Source of the DNA: Burkholderiaceae bacterium
GTDB lineage: Bacteria > Pseudomonadota > Gammaproteobacteria > Burkholderiales > Burkholderiaceae_A
Assembly: GCA_018882785.1 (NCBI GenBank)
Contig: VERI01000005.1
Coordinates: 1-64,000, forward strand
Length of the DNA stretch: 64,000 bases
Reading direction: 5' to 3'
Shown: one piece after another, positions 33,548-43,631 of the stretch
Layout of the letters: each line of letters begins with the position of its first letter
Numbering within the stretch: position 1 is the first letter of the stretch
Notes under the pieces: model-generated
Told to the model about the DNA's origin: nothing
What the model saw: the letters and a program-made list of their open reading frames with translations, nothing else
Database searches by the model: none
Made by a program: the position numbers and the translations under genes

Positions 33548-34403
33548 CCTCTAGCGATGACACCAGTCGTCCGCCGCAGTGTCGGGCGGCCACCTGAACC
33601 AATTGCTGAGAGATCCATGCATAGTCGAGGTCAGTCCACTTCAGGTGACTCATATCATCTTCACGGTGGGCATCGAACCCGGCAGAAATCAGCACCAGCT
33701 GTGGCTGAAATTTGTCAATTGCGGGCAGCCAATGCTGCTCAACCGCCTGTCTCATGGCCTGGCCATCACTATAGGCAGGCAGTGGGATATTCACCATATT
33801 GCCTCCCATCGGGATATCTCCCGTGAAAGGATAGAGCGCATGCTCGAACGTCGAGACCATGAGCACCCGGTCATCACTGGCGAAAATCTCCTCGGTGCCG
33901 TTCCCATGATGGACATCAAAGTCGACGATTAACACACGCTCAAGTCCATGAACCTCCAGCGCATGGTAGGCCGCAATCGCAATGTTGTTAAAAAAACAAA
34001 ATCCCATTGGATTGCTGCGTTCGGCATGATGTCCCGGAGGCCTTACCGCACAAAAAGCATTACGGCTTTTGCCCGTGAGCACCTGATCTACGGCTGCAAT
34101 AGCGGCACCTGCTGCCAGATAACTCGCCCTCAAGGTGTGCTGATTCATCGCGGTATCCGGATCCAGCGCCCGATAGGGCCGATCTTTCGGCGAGGTCGCA
34201 ACAAGTCGGTCTACATGCGCGATGGTGTGGGCCCGCAGAATGACCTCATCGGGGGCCTCATTGGGTTCACAGACATCCAATAACGCCATCAGTCCCTTGC
34301 GCGTGAGGTGATCGTGAATCGCCCAGAGCCGCTCGGGACTCTCAGGATGAGACGGACCCATCTCATGCTGAAAAAAAACAGGATGCGTGAAGAAAGCGGT
34401 CAT
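33480..34403 (-). CDS. Histone deacetylase family protein
   Basis: FQHEMGPSHPESPERLWAIHDHL...FCAVRPPGHHAERSNPMGFCFFNNIAIAA...VLIVDFDVHHGNGTEEIF...VLISAGFDAHREDDMSHL. Confidence 0.95.
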   Translation of the reverse strand: MTAFFTHPVFFQHEMGPSHPESPERLWAIHDHLTRKGLMALLDVCEPNEAPDEVILRAHTIAHVDRLVATSPKDRPYRALDPDTAMNQHTLRASYLAAGAAIAAVDQVLTGKSRNAFCAVRPPGHHAERSNPMGFCFFNNIAIAAYHALEVHGLERVLIVDFDVHHGNGTEEIFASDDRVLMVSTFEHALYPFTGDIPMGGNMVNIPLPAYSDGQAMRQAVEQHWLPAIDKFQPQLVLISAGFDAHREDDMSHLKWTDLDYAWISQQLVQVAARHCGGRLVSSLEGGYAIEALARSVGHHVDALLCA

Positions 34404-34438
34404 GCAAATAGTTTACGATAAGCTCCGCTGCGCCCAAG

Positions 34439-34514
34439 GCCTCCGTAGCTCAGTGGATAGAGCATCCCCCTCCTAAGGGGAGGGTCGCACGTTCGATTCG
34501 TGTCGGAGGCGCCA
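34439..34514 (+). tRNA. tRNA-Arg(CCT), CCA encoded
   Basis: GCCTCCGTAGCTCAGTGGATAGAGCATCCCCCTCCTAAGGGGAGGGTCGCACGTTCGATTCGTGTCGGAGGCGCCA; acceptor GCCTCCG/CGGAGGC; anticodon loop CTCCTAA. Confidence 0.96.
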
Positions 34515-34526
34515 CCCCCTTGCTCC

Positions 34527-35405
34527 CTACTGTGATGAATTCTGCGCTTCCGAGGGTTTCGGGCGTGTGCTGATCACCATGAATACGCTCGGGGCACTTT
34601 TTTGAAAAATTTCAAAAGGCCGATACTGCCTAGATCGACTCAAGGGGCCCACTGTCGCTGGTACCGATTGCGATCGAAGAAAATCAATCAGATGCTGACT
34701 TTTTAGAGCAAAGTTCACATTCTGAGGAAGATCATTGGTCTTTTCTGCCGCCTTCAGCGCATCTAGTTTGTGGCTGATAACCCCCACGACAGTACCGTCA
34801 GCAGCAATTACCGGTCCACCTGAATTTCCGCGGTGAATCTCTGCACTTAATTGAAACCAGTCCGACCGGCCACGCTGCTGGTGTTCACCATTCAGAATCC
34901 CCGATGTGATCCGCTGATCTCCTGGCGCGCCAGCAGAGCGCGGAAACCCCAGAGCAAAAACCTCAATCCCGATCGGTACCGAGTCCCAAAGGGTAATCGA
35001 GAGCGGTTCACCGGCGACATCAGCCTCAAGCAAGACCAGATCCAATCGCTCATCGGCTGCCAAAACCTTCGCACGAATGAACTTTGCGCCACGCCCACTG
35101 CCCACAAAAACCCGATCCCGATTGATCAGCCCATGATGTGCAGTCACCAGGGTTCGCGGTGCCACAAGAAACGCGGTGGCAGTCGATACCTCGGTGGCTG
35201 TTGGCGGATTGGCAGACTGTGCCTGGACAGCGACATTGAGCAGCAGTCCCAGCACCAGCATGCACCACGGCACAATCCGTAATGACGCGCGTGACCCAAA
35301 GGGCCGCCGAGCACGATGCCAGACCCCAACAGCACTAGCCAGGAAAGACTCCAGTCGAAAGATAACGGTCCCCTCGGTCACAGACGATAAACACAATCGT
35401 CGCAT
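34527..35405 (-). CDS. Trypsin-like serine protease (S1C type, no PDZ seen), exported; start uncertain
   Basis: LVAPRTLVTAHHGL (His), DERLDLVLLEA (Asp), IHRGNSGGPVIAADGTVVGVISH (Ser); hydrophobic signal CMLVLGLLLNVAVQAQ; ORF-track 5' extension overlaps cysM and looks non-coding. Confidence 0.8.
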   Translation of the reverse strand: MRRLCLSSVTEGTVIFRLESFLASAVGVWHRARRPFGSRASLRIVPWCMLVLGLLLNVAVQAQSANPPTATEVSTATAFLVAPRTLVTAHHGLINRDRVFVGSGRGAKFIRAKVLAADERLDLVLLEADVAGEPLSITLWDSVPIGIEVFALGFPRSAGAPGDQRITSGILNGEHQQRGRSDWFQLSAEIHRGNSGGPVIAADGTVVGVISHKLDALKAAEKTNDLPQNVNFALKSQHLIDFLRSQSVPATVGPLSRSRQYRPFEIFQKSAPSVFMVISTRPKPSEAQNSSQ

Positions 35406-36249
35406 GCTCCACCTGGGCCGATACACGCAAGGCGATGATCGCCGCGCCTGCCGCCGAGATGCCACAGAACAGCCCCTCTTCACGGGCGAGCCGTCGGGCC
35501 ATCTCTTCGGCCTCGGCCTGAGTGACTTCCTCGATCTGATCAATAAACGCCTTTTGACGGATCGGGGGCACGTACGCCGGCGCCCATTTGCGTATGCCTG
35601 GAATCGACGACCCGTCCGCCGGCTGGGCGCCCACAATGACCACACCGGGATTTTTCTCTTTTAGAAAGCGCGAGACACCAGTAATCGTGCCCGTGGTACC
35701 CATTGCCGAAACAAAATGTGTGATCTGGCCTGCAGTGTCATTCCAGATCTCTGGGCCAGTGGTCTCGTAGTGGGCCATCCAGTTGTCGTCGTTTGAGAAC
35801 TGATTCAGCACCTTCCCCTTGCCCTCGCGTTCCATCTGATCTGCGAGATCCCGGGCACCCTCCATGCCCTGGGCCTGGGTCACAAGAATTAATTCCGCGC
35901 CAAATGCCTTCATCGTCTGCCGGCGCTCCAAAGACAGGTTGTCCGGCATGATGAGCACCATACGATAGCCACGCATCGCAGCAGCCATGGCAAGGGCGAT
36001 ACCCGTATTGCCACTGGTCGCCTCTATTAAGGTGTCACCTGGACGAATCTCTCCACGGGACTCTGCCCGGGCAATCATCGATACGGCCGGACGATCCTTC
36101 ACCGAGCCCGCAGGATTGTTGCCCTCTAGTTTGCCAAGGATGACATTGCCACGACGCTGATGATCAACGCCAGCGATTCGGTCCAGACGCACCAATGGCG
36201 TGCCGCCTACAGACTGCTCTAACGACAGATAGCTCACGGGTTTAGACAT
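35335..36249 (-). CDS. cysM: Cysteine synthase B
   Basis: VGGTPLVRLDRI...GKLEGNNPAGSVKDRPAVSMI...IEATSGNTGIALAMAAAMRGYRMVLIMPDN. Confidence 0.95.
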   Translation of the reverse strand: MSKPVSYLSLEQSVGGTPLVRLDRIAGVDHQRRGNVILGKLEGNNPAGSVKDRPAVSMIARAESRGEIRPGDTLIEATSGNTGIALAMAAAMRGYRMVLIMPDNLSLERRQTMKAFGAELILVTQAQGMEGARDLADQMEREGKGKVLNQFSNDDNWMAHYETTGPEIWNDTAGQITHFVSAMGTTGTITGVSRFLKEKNPGVVIVGAQPADGSSIPGIRKWAPAYVPPIRQKAFIDQIEEVTQAEAEEMARRLAREEGLFCGISAAGAAIIALRVSAQVEHATIVFIVCDRGDRYLSTGVFPG

Positions 36250-36270
36250 GACATTTACCCTGAAAAATTC

Positions 36271-37188
36271 CTAAAGCTTTGCGCATCCGGGCAACTCTAC
36301 CGAATGAATTACTTTGTGTAGAGCATCAATGGCACGATCGCGACTAAATGACTTACGCCAGGCAAGCACAATACGTCGATTGGGAACCGGTGATGCGAAA
36401 GGAATAAATTTCAATAGTGAGTCGTCATCCATTGAGATCGACATCCTGGGTAGCACCGTGATGCCCAAGCCCTCGGCCACCATATGCCGGATTGTCTCTA
36501 AGGAGCTGCCCTCAAAGGTCTTCTGGATGCCGGCAGAGTTCGCTGCGAATCGGGCCGCCTCAGGGCAGACCTCCAGCACCTGATCGCGAAAGCAATGCCC
36601 GACACCCAAAAGCAGCATCGTCTCTTGTTTCAGATCGACCGAGGCAATCTGCTGTTTTTTAGCCCACGCATGCTGCCGCGGAACTGCAACCACAAAGTCT
36701 TCATCGTAAAGCGGTAGCGTATCAAGGCCCGTCGTATCGAATGGCTCGGCAAGGACCGCGACATCGATCTCGCCCGTGCGCATCATCTCCAAAAGCCGTA
36801 CCGTAAAGTTTTCCTGAAGAATGAGTGGCATCTCAGGATACTGATCGATCATTGACTTGATGATTCGGGGCAGCAGATATGGGCCAATCGTATAGATCAC
36901 CCCGAGCCGTAAAGCGCCGCGCAGCGGATCGCGGCCCTGATCGGCAATTTCTTTAATTTGATTAGCGGCATCTAACACACGCTGAGCCTGCTGGACGATA
37001 TTCTCACCGATCGGCGTCAGTGAGATCTCACTGCCACCACGTTCAAAAATAACGATGCCGAGCTCTGACTCTAATTTCTTAATACTCACCGAGAGAGTGG
37101 GCTGACTGACAAAACAGGCCTCCGCGGCGCGGCCGAAATGCTTCTCTCGAGCCACCGCAATGATGTAACGCAGTTCAGTTAACGTCAT
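36271..37188 (-). CDS. oxyR: LysR-family regulator, OxyR-like
   Basis: MTLTELRYIIAVAREKHFGRAAEACFVSQPTLSVSIKKLE; LLLGVGHCFRDQVLEVCPEA (OxyR redox Cys pair GHCFRDQ...C); adjacent to recG. Confidence 0.92.
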   Translation of the reverse strand: MTLTELRYIIAVAREKHFGRAAEACFVSQPTLSVSIKKLESELGIVIFERGGSEISLTPIGENIVQQAQRVLDAANQIKEIADQGRDPLRGALRLGVIYTIGPYLLPRIIKSMIDQYPEMPLILQENFTVRLLEMMRTGEIDVAVLAEPFDTTGLDTLPLYDEDFVVAVPRQHAWAKKQQIASVDLKQETMLLLGVGHCFRDQVLEVCPEAARFAANSAGIQKTFEGSSLETIRHMVAEGLGITVLPRMSISMDDDSLLKFIPFASPVPNRRIVLAWRKSFSRDRAIDALHKVIHSVELPGCAKL

Positions 37189-37190
37189 GT

Positions 37191-39293
37191 CTACCCACTC
37201 GCAAGCAATCCTTTTTTATCGTAGGCCCAACGGTCAATCAGGTCATCCACGGCCTGTGGCGAAATACCATGAAGCCTAGCCTGCTCGGGATGCTCAAGAA
37301 CATCGCTTAATTTTGCCCCAAATCCAATTGCCCGTTCGACCCACACGGCATGCAACTGCAGATCACAGTAACGCAGCGCAGGAATTCCAGACTGGCGCAG
37401 GCCGAGTACCTCTCCAGGACCACGAATTGCCAGATCGCGCCGGGCTACCTCGAAACCATCATCGGTCTCATACAAGGTCTTCAGCCGCTCCTTTGCGACA
37501 TCCGACAATGGCTCATCAAAGAGCAGGATACAGGTGCTTTGGCCTGCACCACGGCCGATTCGCCCCCGCAGCTGATGTAACTGGGCCAGGCCAAATCGCT
37601 CGGCATGTTCAATCACCATGAGCGTAGCCCGGGGTACATCAACACCGACCTCAATCACAGTGGTAGACAGCAACAGTCGGCGGCGGCCCTGGCTGAAGTC
37701 TTGCATGGCCAGTCGCTTTTCTTCGGTAGCCATTCGGCCATGAAGCACCACAAGCTGCTCTCCAAATAAAGGGGCGAGCCACGCGGCGGCAGTCTCAATC
37801 GCCTGAAGCGGCTCATCGCGGGATACCTTTGAGCCGTTTGGTGCATCCTCACGTGCGCCTTCAATCACGGGGCATACCCAATAGGCCTGCCCGCCCTCCG
37901 CAATGAACGCCTTCAGCTTTTCCGCGAGTTCGTCGCGACGATTCGATGCCATGAGTTTTGTCGTAATCGGCTGACGATTTGGGGGCCGCTCATCTAATAC
38001 CGATACGTCCAGATCAGCCAGATAGGTCATGGCAAGACTTCGCGGGATCGGCGTTGCCGACATCGCGAGCATATGCGGCATGCGGCCATCCACGGGATGA
38101 CGAAGTGCAAGCCGTTGACCCACGCCAAACCGATGCTGCTCATCGACGATCACAAGGCCCAACTTGCAGAACGCAACACCTTTTTGAATTAATGCATGTG
38201 TACCCACCACGATGGAGAGCGCTCCGGAGGAGATATCGCCGAGCAGTGCCCGGCGCTGGGCGGTAGGCAGGCCACTTTTCAGTAGCCCAACCGGAAAGCC
38301 CAGGGGCACACACCAGGCGTTAAATTTTTCATACAGCTGCTCGGCAAGAATCTCTGTTGGCGCCATGACCGATACCTGCCAGCCAGATCCTGCAGCCTGC
38401 GCCGCTGCGAGCGCAGCAATCACGGTTTTGCCGCTGCCAACATCCCCCTGCAGAAGTCGCTGCATCGGCGTGCGATGACCAAGGTCGTCTGAGATTTCCT
38501 GCCATACCCGCTCTTGGGCGGAAGTTAAAGCAAAACCCAGCTGAGTCTTGAGCTGATCAGCATGTCTGCGCTGCGCGAGTGGTTCAGCCTGCTCGGATAC
38601 ACGCAGACGACGTGCCTGACGCAACGCCACCTGCTGAGCGAGCAGCTCATCAAAACGGATACGGTTCCAGGCGGGCCCCTCGTGATTCATGAGCTGCTGC
38701 ATCACGCCTGTGGCCTCTGCATCGGCAGGCGGCTGGTGAATAAGTCGAATCGCCTGATCCATTGGCATAAGACCATATTGCTCAAGCAAGGACTTCGGAA
38801 GCCACTCCTGTGGCATTGCCGCCTCTAATGCCCGTGCCATCGCCCGCCGCAGCGTGAGCTGCGATAAACCAGCGGTCGTGGGATAGACCGGCAGTAGTGG
38901 CTGCGACCCTATCTTTTCGATCGGCAGCCAGCCCACACGGGTGCGCGGGTGAATAAATTCAACTCCCGCAAGAGAGCGTCGTGACTCTCCCAGTACACGG
39001 ATCTTATGGCCCGGAACATATGCATTTTTCTGAGCATCACGAAAATGCAGAAACCGCAGCACAGCACTGCCAGTGTCGTCCTCTACCTCCACCAGCAGCG
39101 TGCGGCGCGGACGAAATACGATTCGGGAGGAAACAACCTGTACCTGGATCTGCGCAAACTGACCGGGCACAACCTGATCGATGCTCCAGACCTGCGATTC
39201 ATTTTCATATCGCAGCGGAAAATGCAGCGTGAGATCAACCCAACGGTGAAGCCCGAGTTTTTTAATGCTATCGGGTAAGGAATCAACCGGCAC
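37191..39293 (-). CDS. recG: ATP-dependent DNA helicase RecG
   Basis: [77 protein letters not shown]. Confidence 0.97.
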   Translation of the reverse strand: MPVDSLPDSIKKLGLHRWVDLTLHFPLRYENESQVWSIDQVVPGQFAQIQVQVVSSRIVFRPRRTLLVEVEDDTGSAVLRFLHFRDAQKNAYVPGHKIRVLGESRRSLAGVEFIHPRTRVGWLPIEKIGSQPLLPVYPTTAGLSQLTLRRAMARALEAAMPQEWLPKSLLEQYGLMPMDQAIRLIHQPPADAEATGVMQQLMNHEGPAWNRIRFDELLAQQVALRQARRLRVSEQAEPLAQRRHADQLKTQLGFALTSAQERVWQEISDDLGHRTPMQRLLQGDVGSGKTVIAALAAAQAAGSGWQVSVMAPTEILAEQLYEKFNAWCVPLGFPVGLLKSGLPTAQRRALLGDISSGALSIVVGTHALIQKGVAFCKLGLVIVDEQHRFGVGQRLALRHPVDGRMPHMLAMSATPIPRSLAMTYLADLDVSVLDERPPNRQPITTKLMASNRRDELAEKLKAFIAEGGQAYWVCPVIEGAREDAPNGSKVSRDEPLQAIETAAAWLAPLFGEQLVVLHGRMATEEKRLAMQDFSQGRRRLLLSTTVIEVGVDVPRATLMVIEHAERFGLAQLHQLRGRIGRGAGQSTCILLFDEPLSDVAKERLKTLYETDDGFEVARRDLAIRGPGEVLGLRQSGIPALRYCDLQLHAVWVERAIGFGAKLSDVLEHPEQARLHGISPQAVDDLIDRWAYDKKGLLASG

Positions 39294-39681
39294 CGAGCAC
39301 CATCACGGCTTCGGCCTCAAAGCCGGCACCGCGTGGCAGACTCGCCACGCCCACGGCAGCACGGGCGGGATAAGGCTCCTGGAAATACGTGGCCATGATC
39401 TCGTTGACCTTGGCGAAGTGAGAAAGATCGGTCAAAAACAAGTTCAGTTTTACAACATCAGACAGGCTACCACCTGCAGCCTCGGCGACTGCCGAGAGAT
39501 TCTTGAACACCTGATGAATCTGCTGCTCCATGCCCTGGGCGGTCGAATCGCCCACCATCTGCATGGTGGCAGGATCAAGTGGGATTTGGCCCGATAGCCA
39601 GACCGTGTTGCCAAATCCAACTGCCTGTGAATAAGTCCCAATGGCCTGGGGCGCCTTCGGTGTCGAGATGATCCGCTTCAT
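39283..39681 (-). CDS. RidA family enamine/imine deaminase
   Basis: [42 protein letters not shown]...[30 protein letters not shown]. Confidence 0.95.
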   Translation of the reverse strand: MKRIISTPKAPQAIGTYSQAVGFGNTVWLSGQIPLDPATMQMVGDSTAQGMEQQIHQVFKNLSAVAEAAGGSLSDVVKLNLFLTDLSHFAKVNEIMATYFQEPYPARAAVGVASLPRGAGFEAEAVMVLGAG

Positions 39682-39722
39682 GCATCACTCCGTATGTACA
39701 TTTGGTCACGCCAACTAAACGC

Positions 39723-40310
39723 CTAGCCACCCACCGCGAATGGGCGTACTCCGATCAGCCAGGCATGGCCCTGAAAGGCAAACCAGGCCCAGATGGCCGC
39801 GCCAACGGCCACGGCGATTACAGTCGGCATAGCCGATCCCGCGACGCGGACAACGCCTTCGCGACGATCACGCTGGCGGGCAGCCCTGAAACTCATCACA
39901 GCCCAGGCGAGCAGGCCACCGAACAGCAGTAGATCAGCAACGGTTCCATTGGCAAGAAGGTGGCCAAACGCCCAAATCTTTACCGAGATGATCATGGGAT
40001 GGCCCAGCCGGGCTTTGATCACGTTTTTTGGAACATAGGCGGCAATAAAAAGAATGAAGGCAGCGAGCATCAACAAAGACACCAGGTGCGACATCCAAAC
40101 GGGAGACTGCCACAGCAAAACGGGAGCGGCACGGGCTGCGGCATATCCCTTTGACATCAGGATGATCCCCACCAGAGAGGCCACTGATACCAGCCCCTTC
40201 CAGGGCATTGGTCCGATCTTGCTGACCATGCGAGACCGCCAATCGTCCGCAAATATCCGCAGTGAATGGGTCGCGATAAAAAGAATCAAACCAGCGATCA
40301 GCAGGGTCAT
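39723..40310 (-). CDS. NnrU family membrane protein
   Basis: LLIAGLILFIATHSLRIFADDWRSRMVSKIGPMPWKGLVSVASLVGIILMSKGYAAARAAPVLLW...IKARLGHPMIISVKIWAFGHLLANG. Confidence 0.88.
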   Translation of the reverse strand: MTLLIAGLILFIATHSLRIFADDWRSRMVSKIGPMPWKGLVSVASLVGIILMSKGYAAARAAPVLLWQSPVWMSHLVSLLMLAAFILFIAAYVPKNVIKARLGHPMIISVKIWAFGHLLANGTVADLLLFGGLLAWAVMSFRAARQRDRREGVVRVAGSAMPTVIAVAVGAAIWAWFAFQGHAWLIGVRPFAVGG

Positions 40311-40367
40311 GTGGTTCTCCTTGTGAGCAACCCCATTATCTCTCAGCAATTCCCAATGACTGAAAGA

Positions 40368-40559
40368 TTAAGCGGGCGGTTTGTCTGCCTTTGGCTCCCA
40401 GAATTGGCAGGCCGCCCCGGTGGCATCCTTGACTGCAATGCTGGGCGACTGTTTGGATTTCACACCGTATAGCCGACAGCCCTGCGGATGGGTCTCATCC
40501 CAGGTCACGTAGTAGTGACGACAGCGGCGGCAGTTGGGGGGTTGAGGTACTTTATCCAC
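40368..40559 (-). CDS. Small conserved four-Cys protein of unknown function
   Basis: MDKVPQPPNCRRCRHYYVTWDETHPQGCRLYGVKSKQSPSIAVKDATGAACQFWEPK; CxxC...C...C. Confidence 0.75.
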   Translation of the reverse strand: MDKVPQPPNCRRCRHYYVTWDETHPQGCRLYGVKSKQSPSIAVKDATGAACQFWEPKADKPPA

Positions 40560-40599
40560 GAGAAACGACGAGAGCCAAACAGATCGAAACGTTGTGTGA

Positions 40600-40675
40600 T
40601 GGTGCCGATGAGAGGAGTCGAACCCCCGACCTTCGCATTACGAATGCGCTGCTCTACCAACTGAGCTACATCGGC
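40600..40675 (-). tRNA. tRNA-Thr(CGT), CCA encoded
   Basis: Reverse complement GCCGATGTAGCTCAGTTGGTAGAGCAGCGCATTCGTAATGCGAAGGTCGGGGGTTCGACTCCTCTCATCGGCACCA; anticodon loop TTCGTAA. Confidence 0.96.
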
Positions 40676-40732
40676 TTGTTTGATGGCACCTTTGCCCGAG
40701 TAGCCCCAGACAGCACCGCAACGGTCGGAAGT

Positions 40733-41722
40733 TTAATTCAAACCCTTGGGCAACGGGAATCGTACAGACTCCTCCACGCCCGGAAGCTTTCGAACGGACG
40801 CCGCGCCAAGAGACTTCACCTTCGCAAGCAGCCCCTGAACCAGACTCTCGGGAGCAGATGCGCCCGCCGTAATCCCGACCCGGGCGGCATCCTTCAGCCA
40901 CTCCGCCCTGAGCTCATCAGCGCTACCCACCAAATAGGCCGGGACACCGAAACGCTCTGCAACCTCACGCAGGCGATTACTGTTGGAACTGGTTGGACTG
41001 CCCACAACCAGAACAACATCGACATCTTTTGCCATGATCTTGACCGCGTCCTGACGATTCTGCGTGGCGTAGCAGATATCACTCTTCTTAGGCCCAAGAA
41101 TCGTTGGAAACTTTTTCTGTAAGGCCTCAACAATAATCGCTGTATCGTCGACGGAGAGCGTGGTTTGACTCACATAGGCGAGCCGATCTGGCGTCTTCAC
41201 CTGCAAAGTGTCCACACCTTTGAGATCTTCGACGAGGTACATGCCTTCATCCACCTGACCCATAGTGCCTTCCACCTCGGGATGACCGGCATGTCCAATC
41301 ATCACAATCTCGTAGCCTTCGGCACGCAGCTTTCTCACCTCGACGTGAACCTTAGTTACCAGAGGACAGGTCGCATCAAACACCTCAAGCCCACGGGAAG
41401 TCGCATGATCACGCACTTTCCTTGAGACTCCATGGGCACTCATGATGACTCTTGCGCCTAACGGAACCTCATCGAGATCCTCGACAAAGACTGCACCCTT
41501 GTTACGTAGATCGGAAACCACATGATCGTTGTGCACGATCTCATGACGCACATAGATCGGCGCACCAAAGCGCTCTAAGGCGCGTTCAACAATTTCAATA
41601 GCCCGCTCAACGCCTGCACAAAAACCTCGAGGCTCGGCAAGCAGCACCTCCTGGAGGTGTTCGTGACGCACAGCGGAATCAGAGTGACTCACAGTTATCT
41701 CAGTCTGAAAAATTGATGGCAA
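40733..41722 (-). CDS. ispH: 4-hydroxy-3-methylbut-2-enyl diphosphate reductase IspH
   Basis: [24 protein letters not shown]...[13 protein letters not shown]...VIMSAHGVS...TCPLVTKVH...[17 protein letters not shown]. Confidence 0.97.
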   Translation of the reverse strand: MPSIFQTEITVSHSDSAVRHEHLQEVLLAEPRGFCAGVERAIEIVERALERFGAPIYVRHEIVHNDHVVSDLRNKGAVFVEDLDEVPLGARVIMSAHGVSRKVRDHATSRGLEVFDATCPLVTKVHVEVRKLRAEGYEIVMIGHAGHPEVEGTMGQVDEGMYLVEDLKGVDTLQVKTPDRLAYVSQTTLSVDDTAIIVEALQKKFPTILGPKKSDICYATQNRQDAVKIMAKDVDVVLVVGSPTSSNSNRLREVAERFGVPAYLVGSADELRAEWLKDAARVGITAGASAPESLVQGLLAKVKSLGAASVRKLPGVEESVRFPLPKGLN

Positions 41723-41762
41723 TGAGTGTAGCGGGTCTCTTTTGAATCAACACGCAGAATCC

Positions 41763-42305
41763 CTACAAAAGTCCAATAATGCGGACATCTAATTTCAGTG
41801 GCTGGCCGGCCAATGGATGGTTAAAGTCGAAAACGGCCGAACCGCCCTCCCAGCCCTTAAATACACCGGCAACACGGCCGCCTTGCCCATCGGGCGTCGG
41901 AAACTCCACGACATCACCCGGCTCGATCGGATCTGTGGGGTCCGCGTATCGATCCAGCAGGGACTTACTGACTTTCTGAACGAGATCCGGATGACGAGGA
42001 CCAAAACCATCGTCGGGCCCAAGCTGATAGCTCCGCTCATCACCTTCTCGCAAAGCGATTAGACACCGCTCTAGCGCCGGCGCAAATTGCCCCTCGCCGA
42101 TTTGAATCGTGGCTGGCTTATCGTCGAACGTATTAAAAACGATTTGTCCATCCGACAGAGATAGCCTGAAATGCAGGGTGACATGGGAACCTTCGCGGAT
42201 TCCCTCTTGGCCTGCGGCGGCATCAGAATTAGTCGACATGGCGGATAGCAAAGACTCAATGAACTCGGGATAGTGCCGCATTTTAGGCGCAACCCTATGG
42301 AACAA
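41763..42305 (-). CDS. fkpB: FKBP-type peptidyl-prolyl cis-trans isomerase (SlpA/FkpB-like); start likely internal
   Basis: VTLHFRLSLSDGQIVFNTFDDKPATIQIGEGQFAPALERCLIALREGDERSYQLGPDDGFGPRHPDLVQ...FDFNHPLAGQPLKLDVRIIGL; upstream of ispH. Confidence 0.9.
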   Translation of the reverse strand: MFHRVAPKMRHYPEFIESLLSAMSTNSDAAAGQEGIREGSHVTLHFRLSLSDGQIVFNTFDDKPATIQIGEGQFAPALERCLIALREGDERSYQLGPDDGFGPRHPDLVQKVSKSLLDRYADPTDPIEPGDVVEFPTPDGQGGRVAGVFKGWEGGSAVFDFNHPLAGQPLKLDVRIIGLL

Positions 42306-42938
42306 CCCCGAGAAAAACTTATGTCCCGCGGCGCGCAGAGCCTTGAAGATGCCGAACTGCTTGCCTTATTGCTCTGCACCGGGCAACCGGGGAAACCAGT
42401 CGCCGAGCTGGCCCGGGATCTCTTAACCGAATTCGGCAGCGTATCCGCCACCCTGGCCGCACCCTGGGAGCAACTTCGTCGTCGGTCGGGTATCGGCCAG
42501 GCGAAGTTCGCACTTCTTCAGGCGGTACGTGAACTGGCCAAACGGGCCTCCGCCGAGGCACTACGAGATCGGCCCCTGGTGCCAGACTCCGAGAGCACCC
42601 GACAGTTCCTGGTTACCCATTTGGGCGGCCTTCAACAGGAGGTTTTTGCTGTGATGTTTCTCGATACCCGGCACCGACTGATTCGTTTCGAACAGCTCTT
42701 TACCGGATCCCTGACCCAGACCAGCGTCTACCCAAGGGAGGTGGCCCGCCGGGCGCTTCAGCTCAATGCAGCAGCAGTAATCGCAGCCCATAACCACCCG
42801 TCAGGGACAGCCGAACCGAGCCGAGCTGATCAATTACTGACCAATCAGCTCAGGCGAAGCCTTGAGGTGCTGGATATCCGCCTCCTGGACCACCTCATCG
42901 TGGCCGGGGAACGAACCCTCCCGGCCGGCGAAGCCTGA
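42273..42938 (+). CDS. radC: RadC family JAMM-domain protein
   Basis: PREKLMSRGAQSLEDAELLALLLCTG...AAAVIAAHNHPSGTAEPSRADQLLTNQLRRSLEVLDIRLLDHLIV. Confidence 0.95.
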   Translation: MPHFRRNPMEQPREKLMSRGAQSLEDAELLALLLCTGQPGKPVAELARDLLTEFGSVSATLAAPWEQLRRRSGIGQAKFALLQAVRELAKRASAEALRDRPLVPDSESTRQFLVTHLGGLQQEVFAVMFLDTRHRLIRFEQLFTGSLTQTSVYPREVARRALQLNAAAVIAAHNHPSGTAEPSRADQLLTNQLRRSLEVLDIRLLDHLIVAGERTLPAGEA

Positions 42939-42979
42939 CACCGTAGGGTGCTCGACCCGCCCCAAAACCCAGTCCAGGT

Positions 42980-43009
42980 TTGACCTAAGTTATTGTTTTC
43001 TCATAGAAT
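42980..43009 (+). promoter_or_regulatory. Candidate sigma70 promoter for rpmB-rpmG (TTGACC-N18-TAGAAT)
   Basis: TTGACC 42980-42985, TAGAAT 43004-43009. Confidence 0.5.
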
Positions 43010-43060
43010 CTCGGTCTTTGCCGAAATTCCGGCTAAGCAGAATTTTGTAAAGGAAACATC

Positions 43061-43294
43061 ATGGCGCGTGTATGCCAGGTCACGGGGAAAGGCCCCATGG
43101 TGGGGAACAATGTCTCCCACGCCAACAACAAAACGAAACGCCGTTTTATGCCCAACGTGCAGTACAAGCGTTTCTGGGTCGAGAGCGAAAATCGCTGGGT
43201 ACGCCTGCGCGTGACCCCGGCCGCTGTCCGCACCATCACCAAAAATGGCATCGACTCGGTACTCGCAGACCTGCGGGCCAAGAACGCCCTTTGA
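43061..43294 (+). CDS. rpmB: 50S ribosomal protein L28
   Basis: [63 protein letters not shown]. Confidence 0.98.
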   Translation: MARVCQVTGKGPMVGNNVSHANNKTKRRFMPNVQYKRFWVESENRWVRLRVTPAAVRTITKNGIDSVLADLRAKNAL

Positions 43295-43326
43295 ACTAAC
43301 AGACAAACCCATCACCAGGAACCATC

Positions 43327-43494
43327 ATGGCAAAAGGCGGCCGCGAAAAAATTAAGCTGGAGTCCTCTGCGGGCACCGGCCATTTCTACACTACTACTAA
43401 GAACAAAAAAACCATGCCCGAGAAAATGGAGATCAAGAAATTTGATCCCAAGGCCCGCAAGCATGTGATGTATAAGGAAGCGAAGATCAAATAA
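43327..43494 (+). CDS. rpmG: 50S ribosomal protein L33 (below ORF-track length cutoff)
   Basis: Hand translation: [55 protein letters not shown]. Confidence 0.97.
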   Translation: MAKGGREKIKLESSAGTGHFYTTTKNKKTMPEKMEIKKFDPKARKHVMYKEAKIK

Positions 43495-43531
43495 GGAGCG
43501 TTGGCTTCTTAAGGTTTTCGTGCACGACAAG

Positions 43532-43563
43532 ACCCGCCAGCGGTAACGATGGCGGGTTTTTTT
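43532..43563 (+). terminator. Rho-independent terminator after rpmG
   Basis: ACCCGCCA (43532-43539) pairs with TGGCGGGT (43550-43557), then T run to 43563. Confidence 0.9.
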
Positions 43564-43631
43564 ATTTAAGCGGATCCGCAATATTCATGCGTGGTTCATT
43601 GGCCTGACCCGTGATTAAAACTGATGGGCCA

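Noticed and set aside
34439-34514. tRNA-Arg as integration site of a genomic island
   Set aside because: No integrase and no duplicated tRNA 3' end seen nearby; flanking genes are ordinary.
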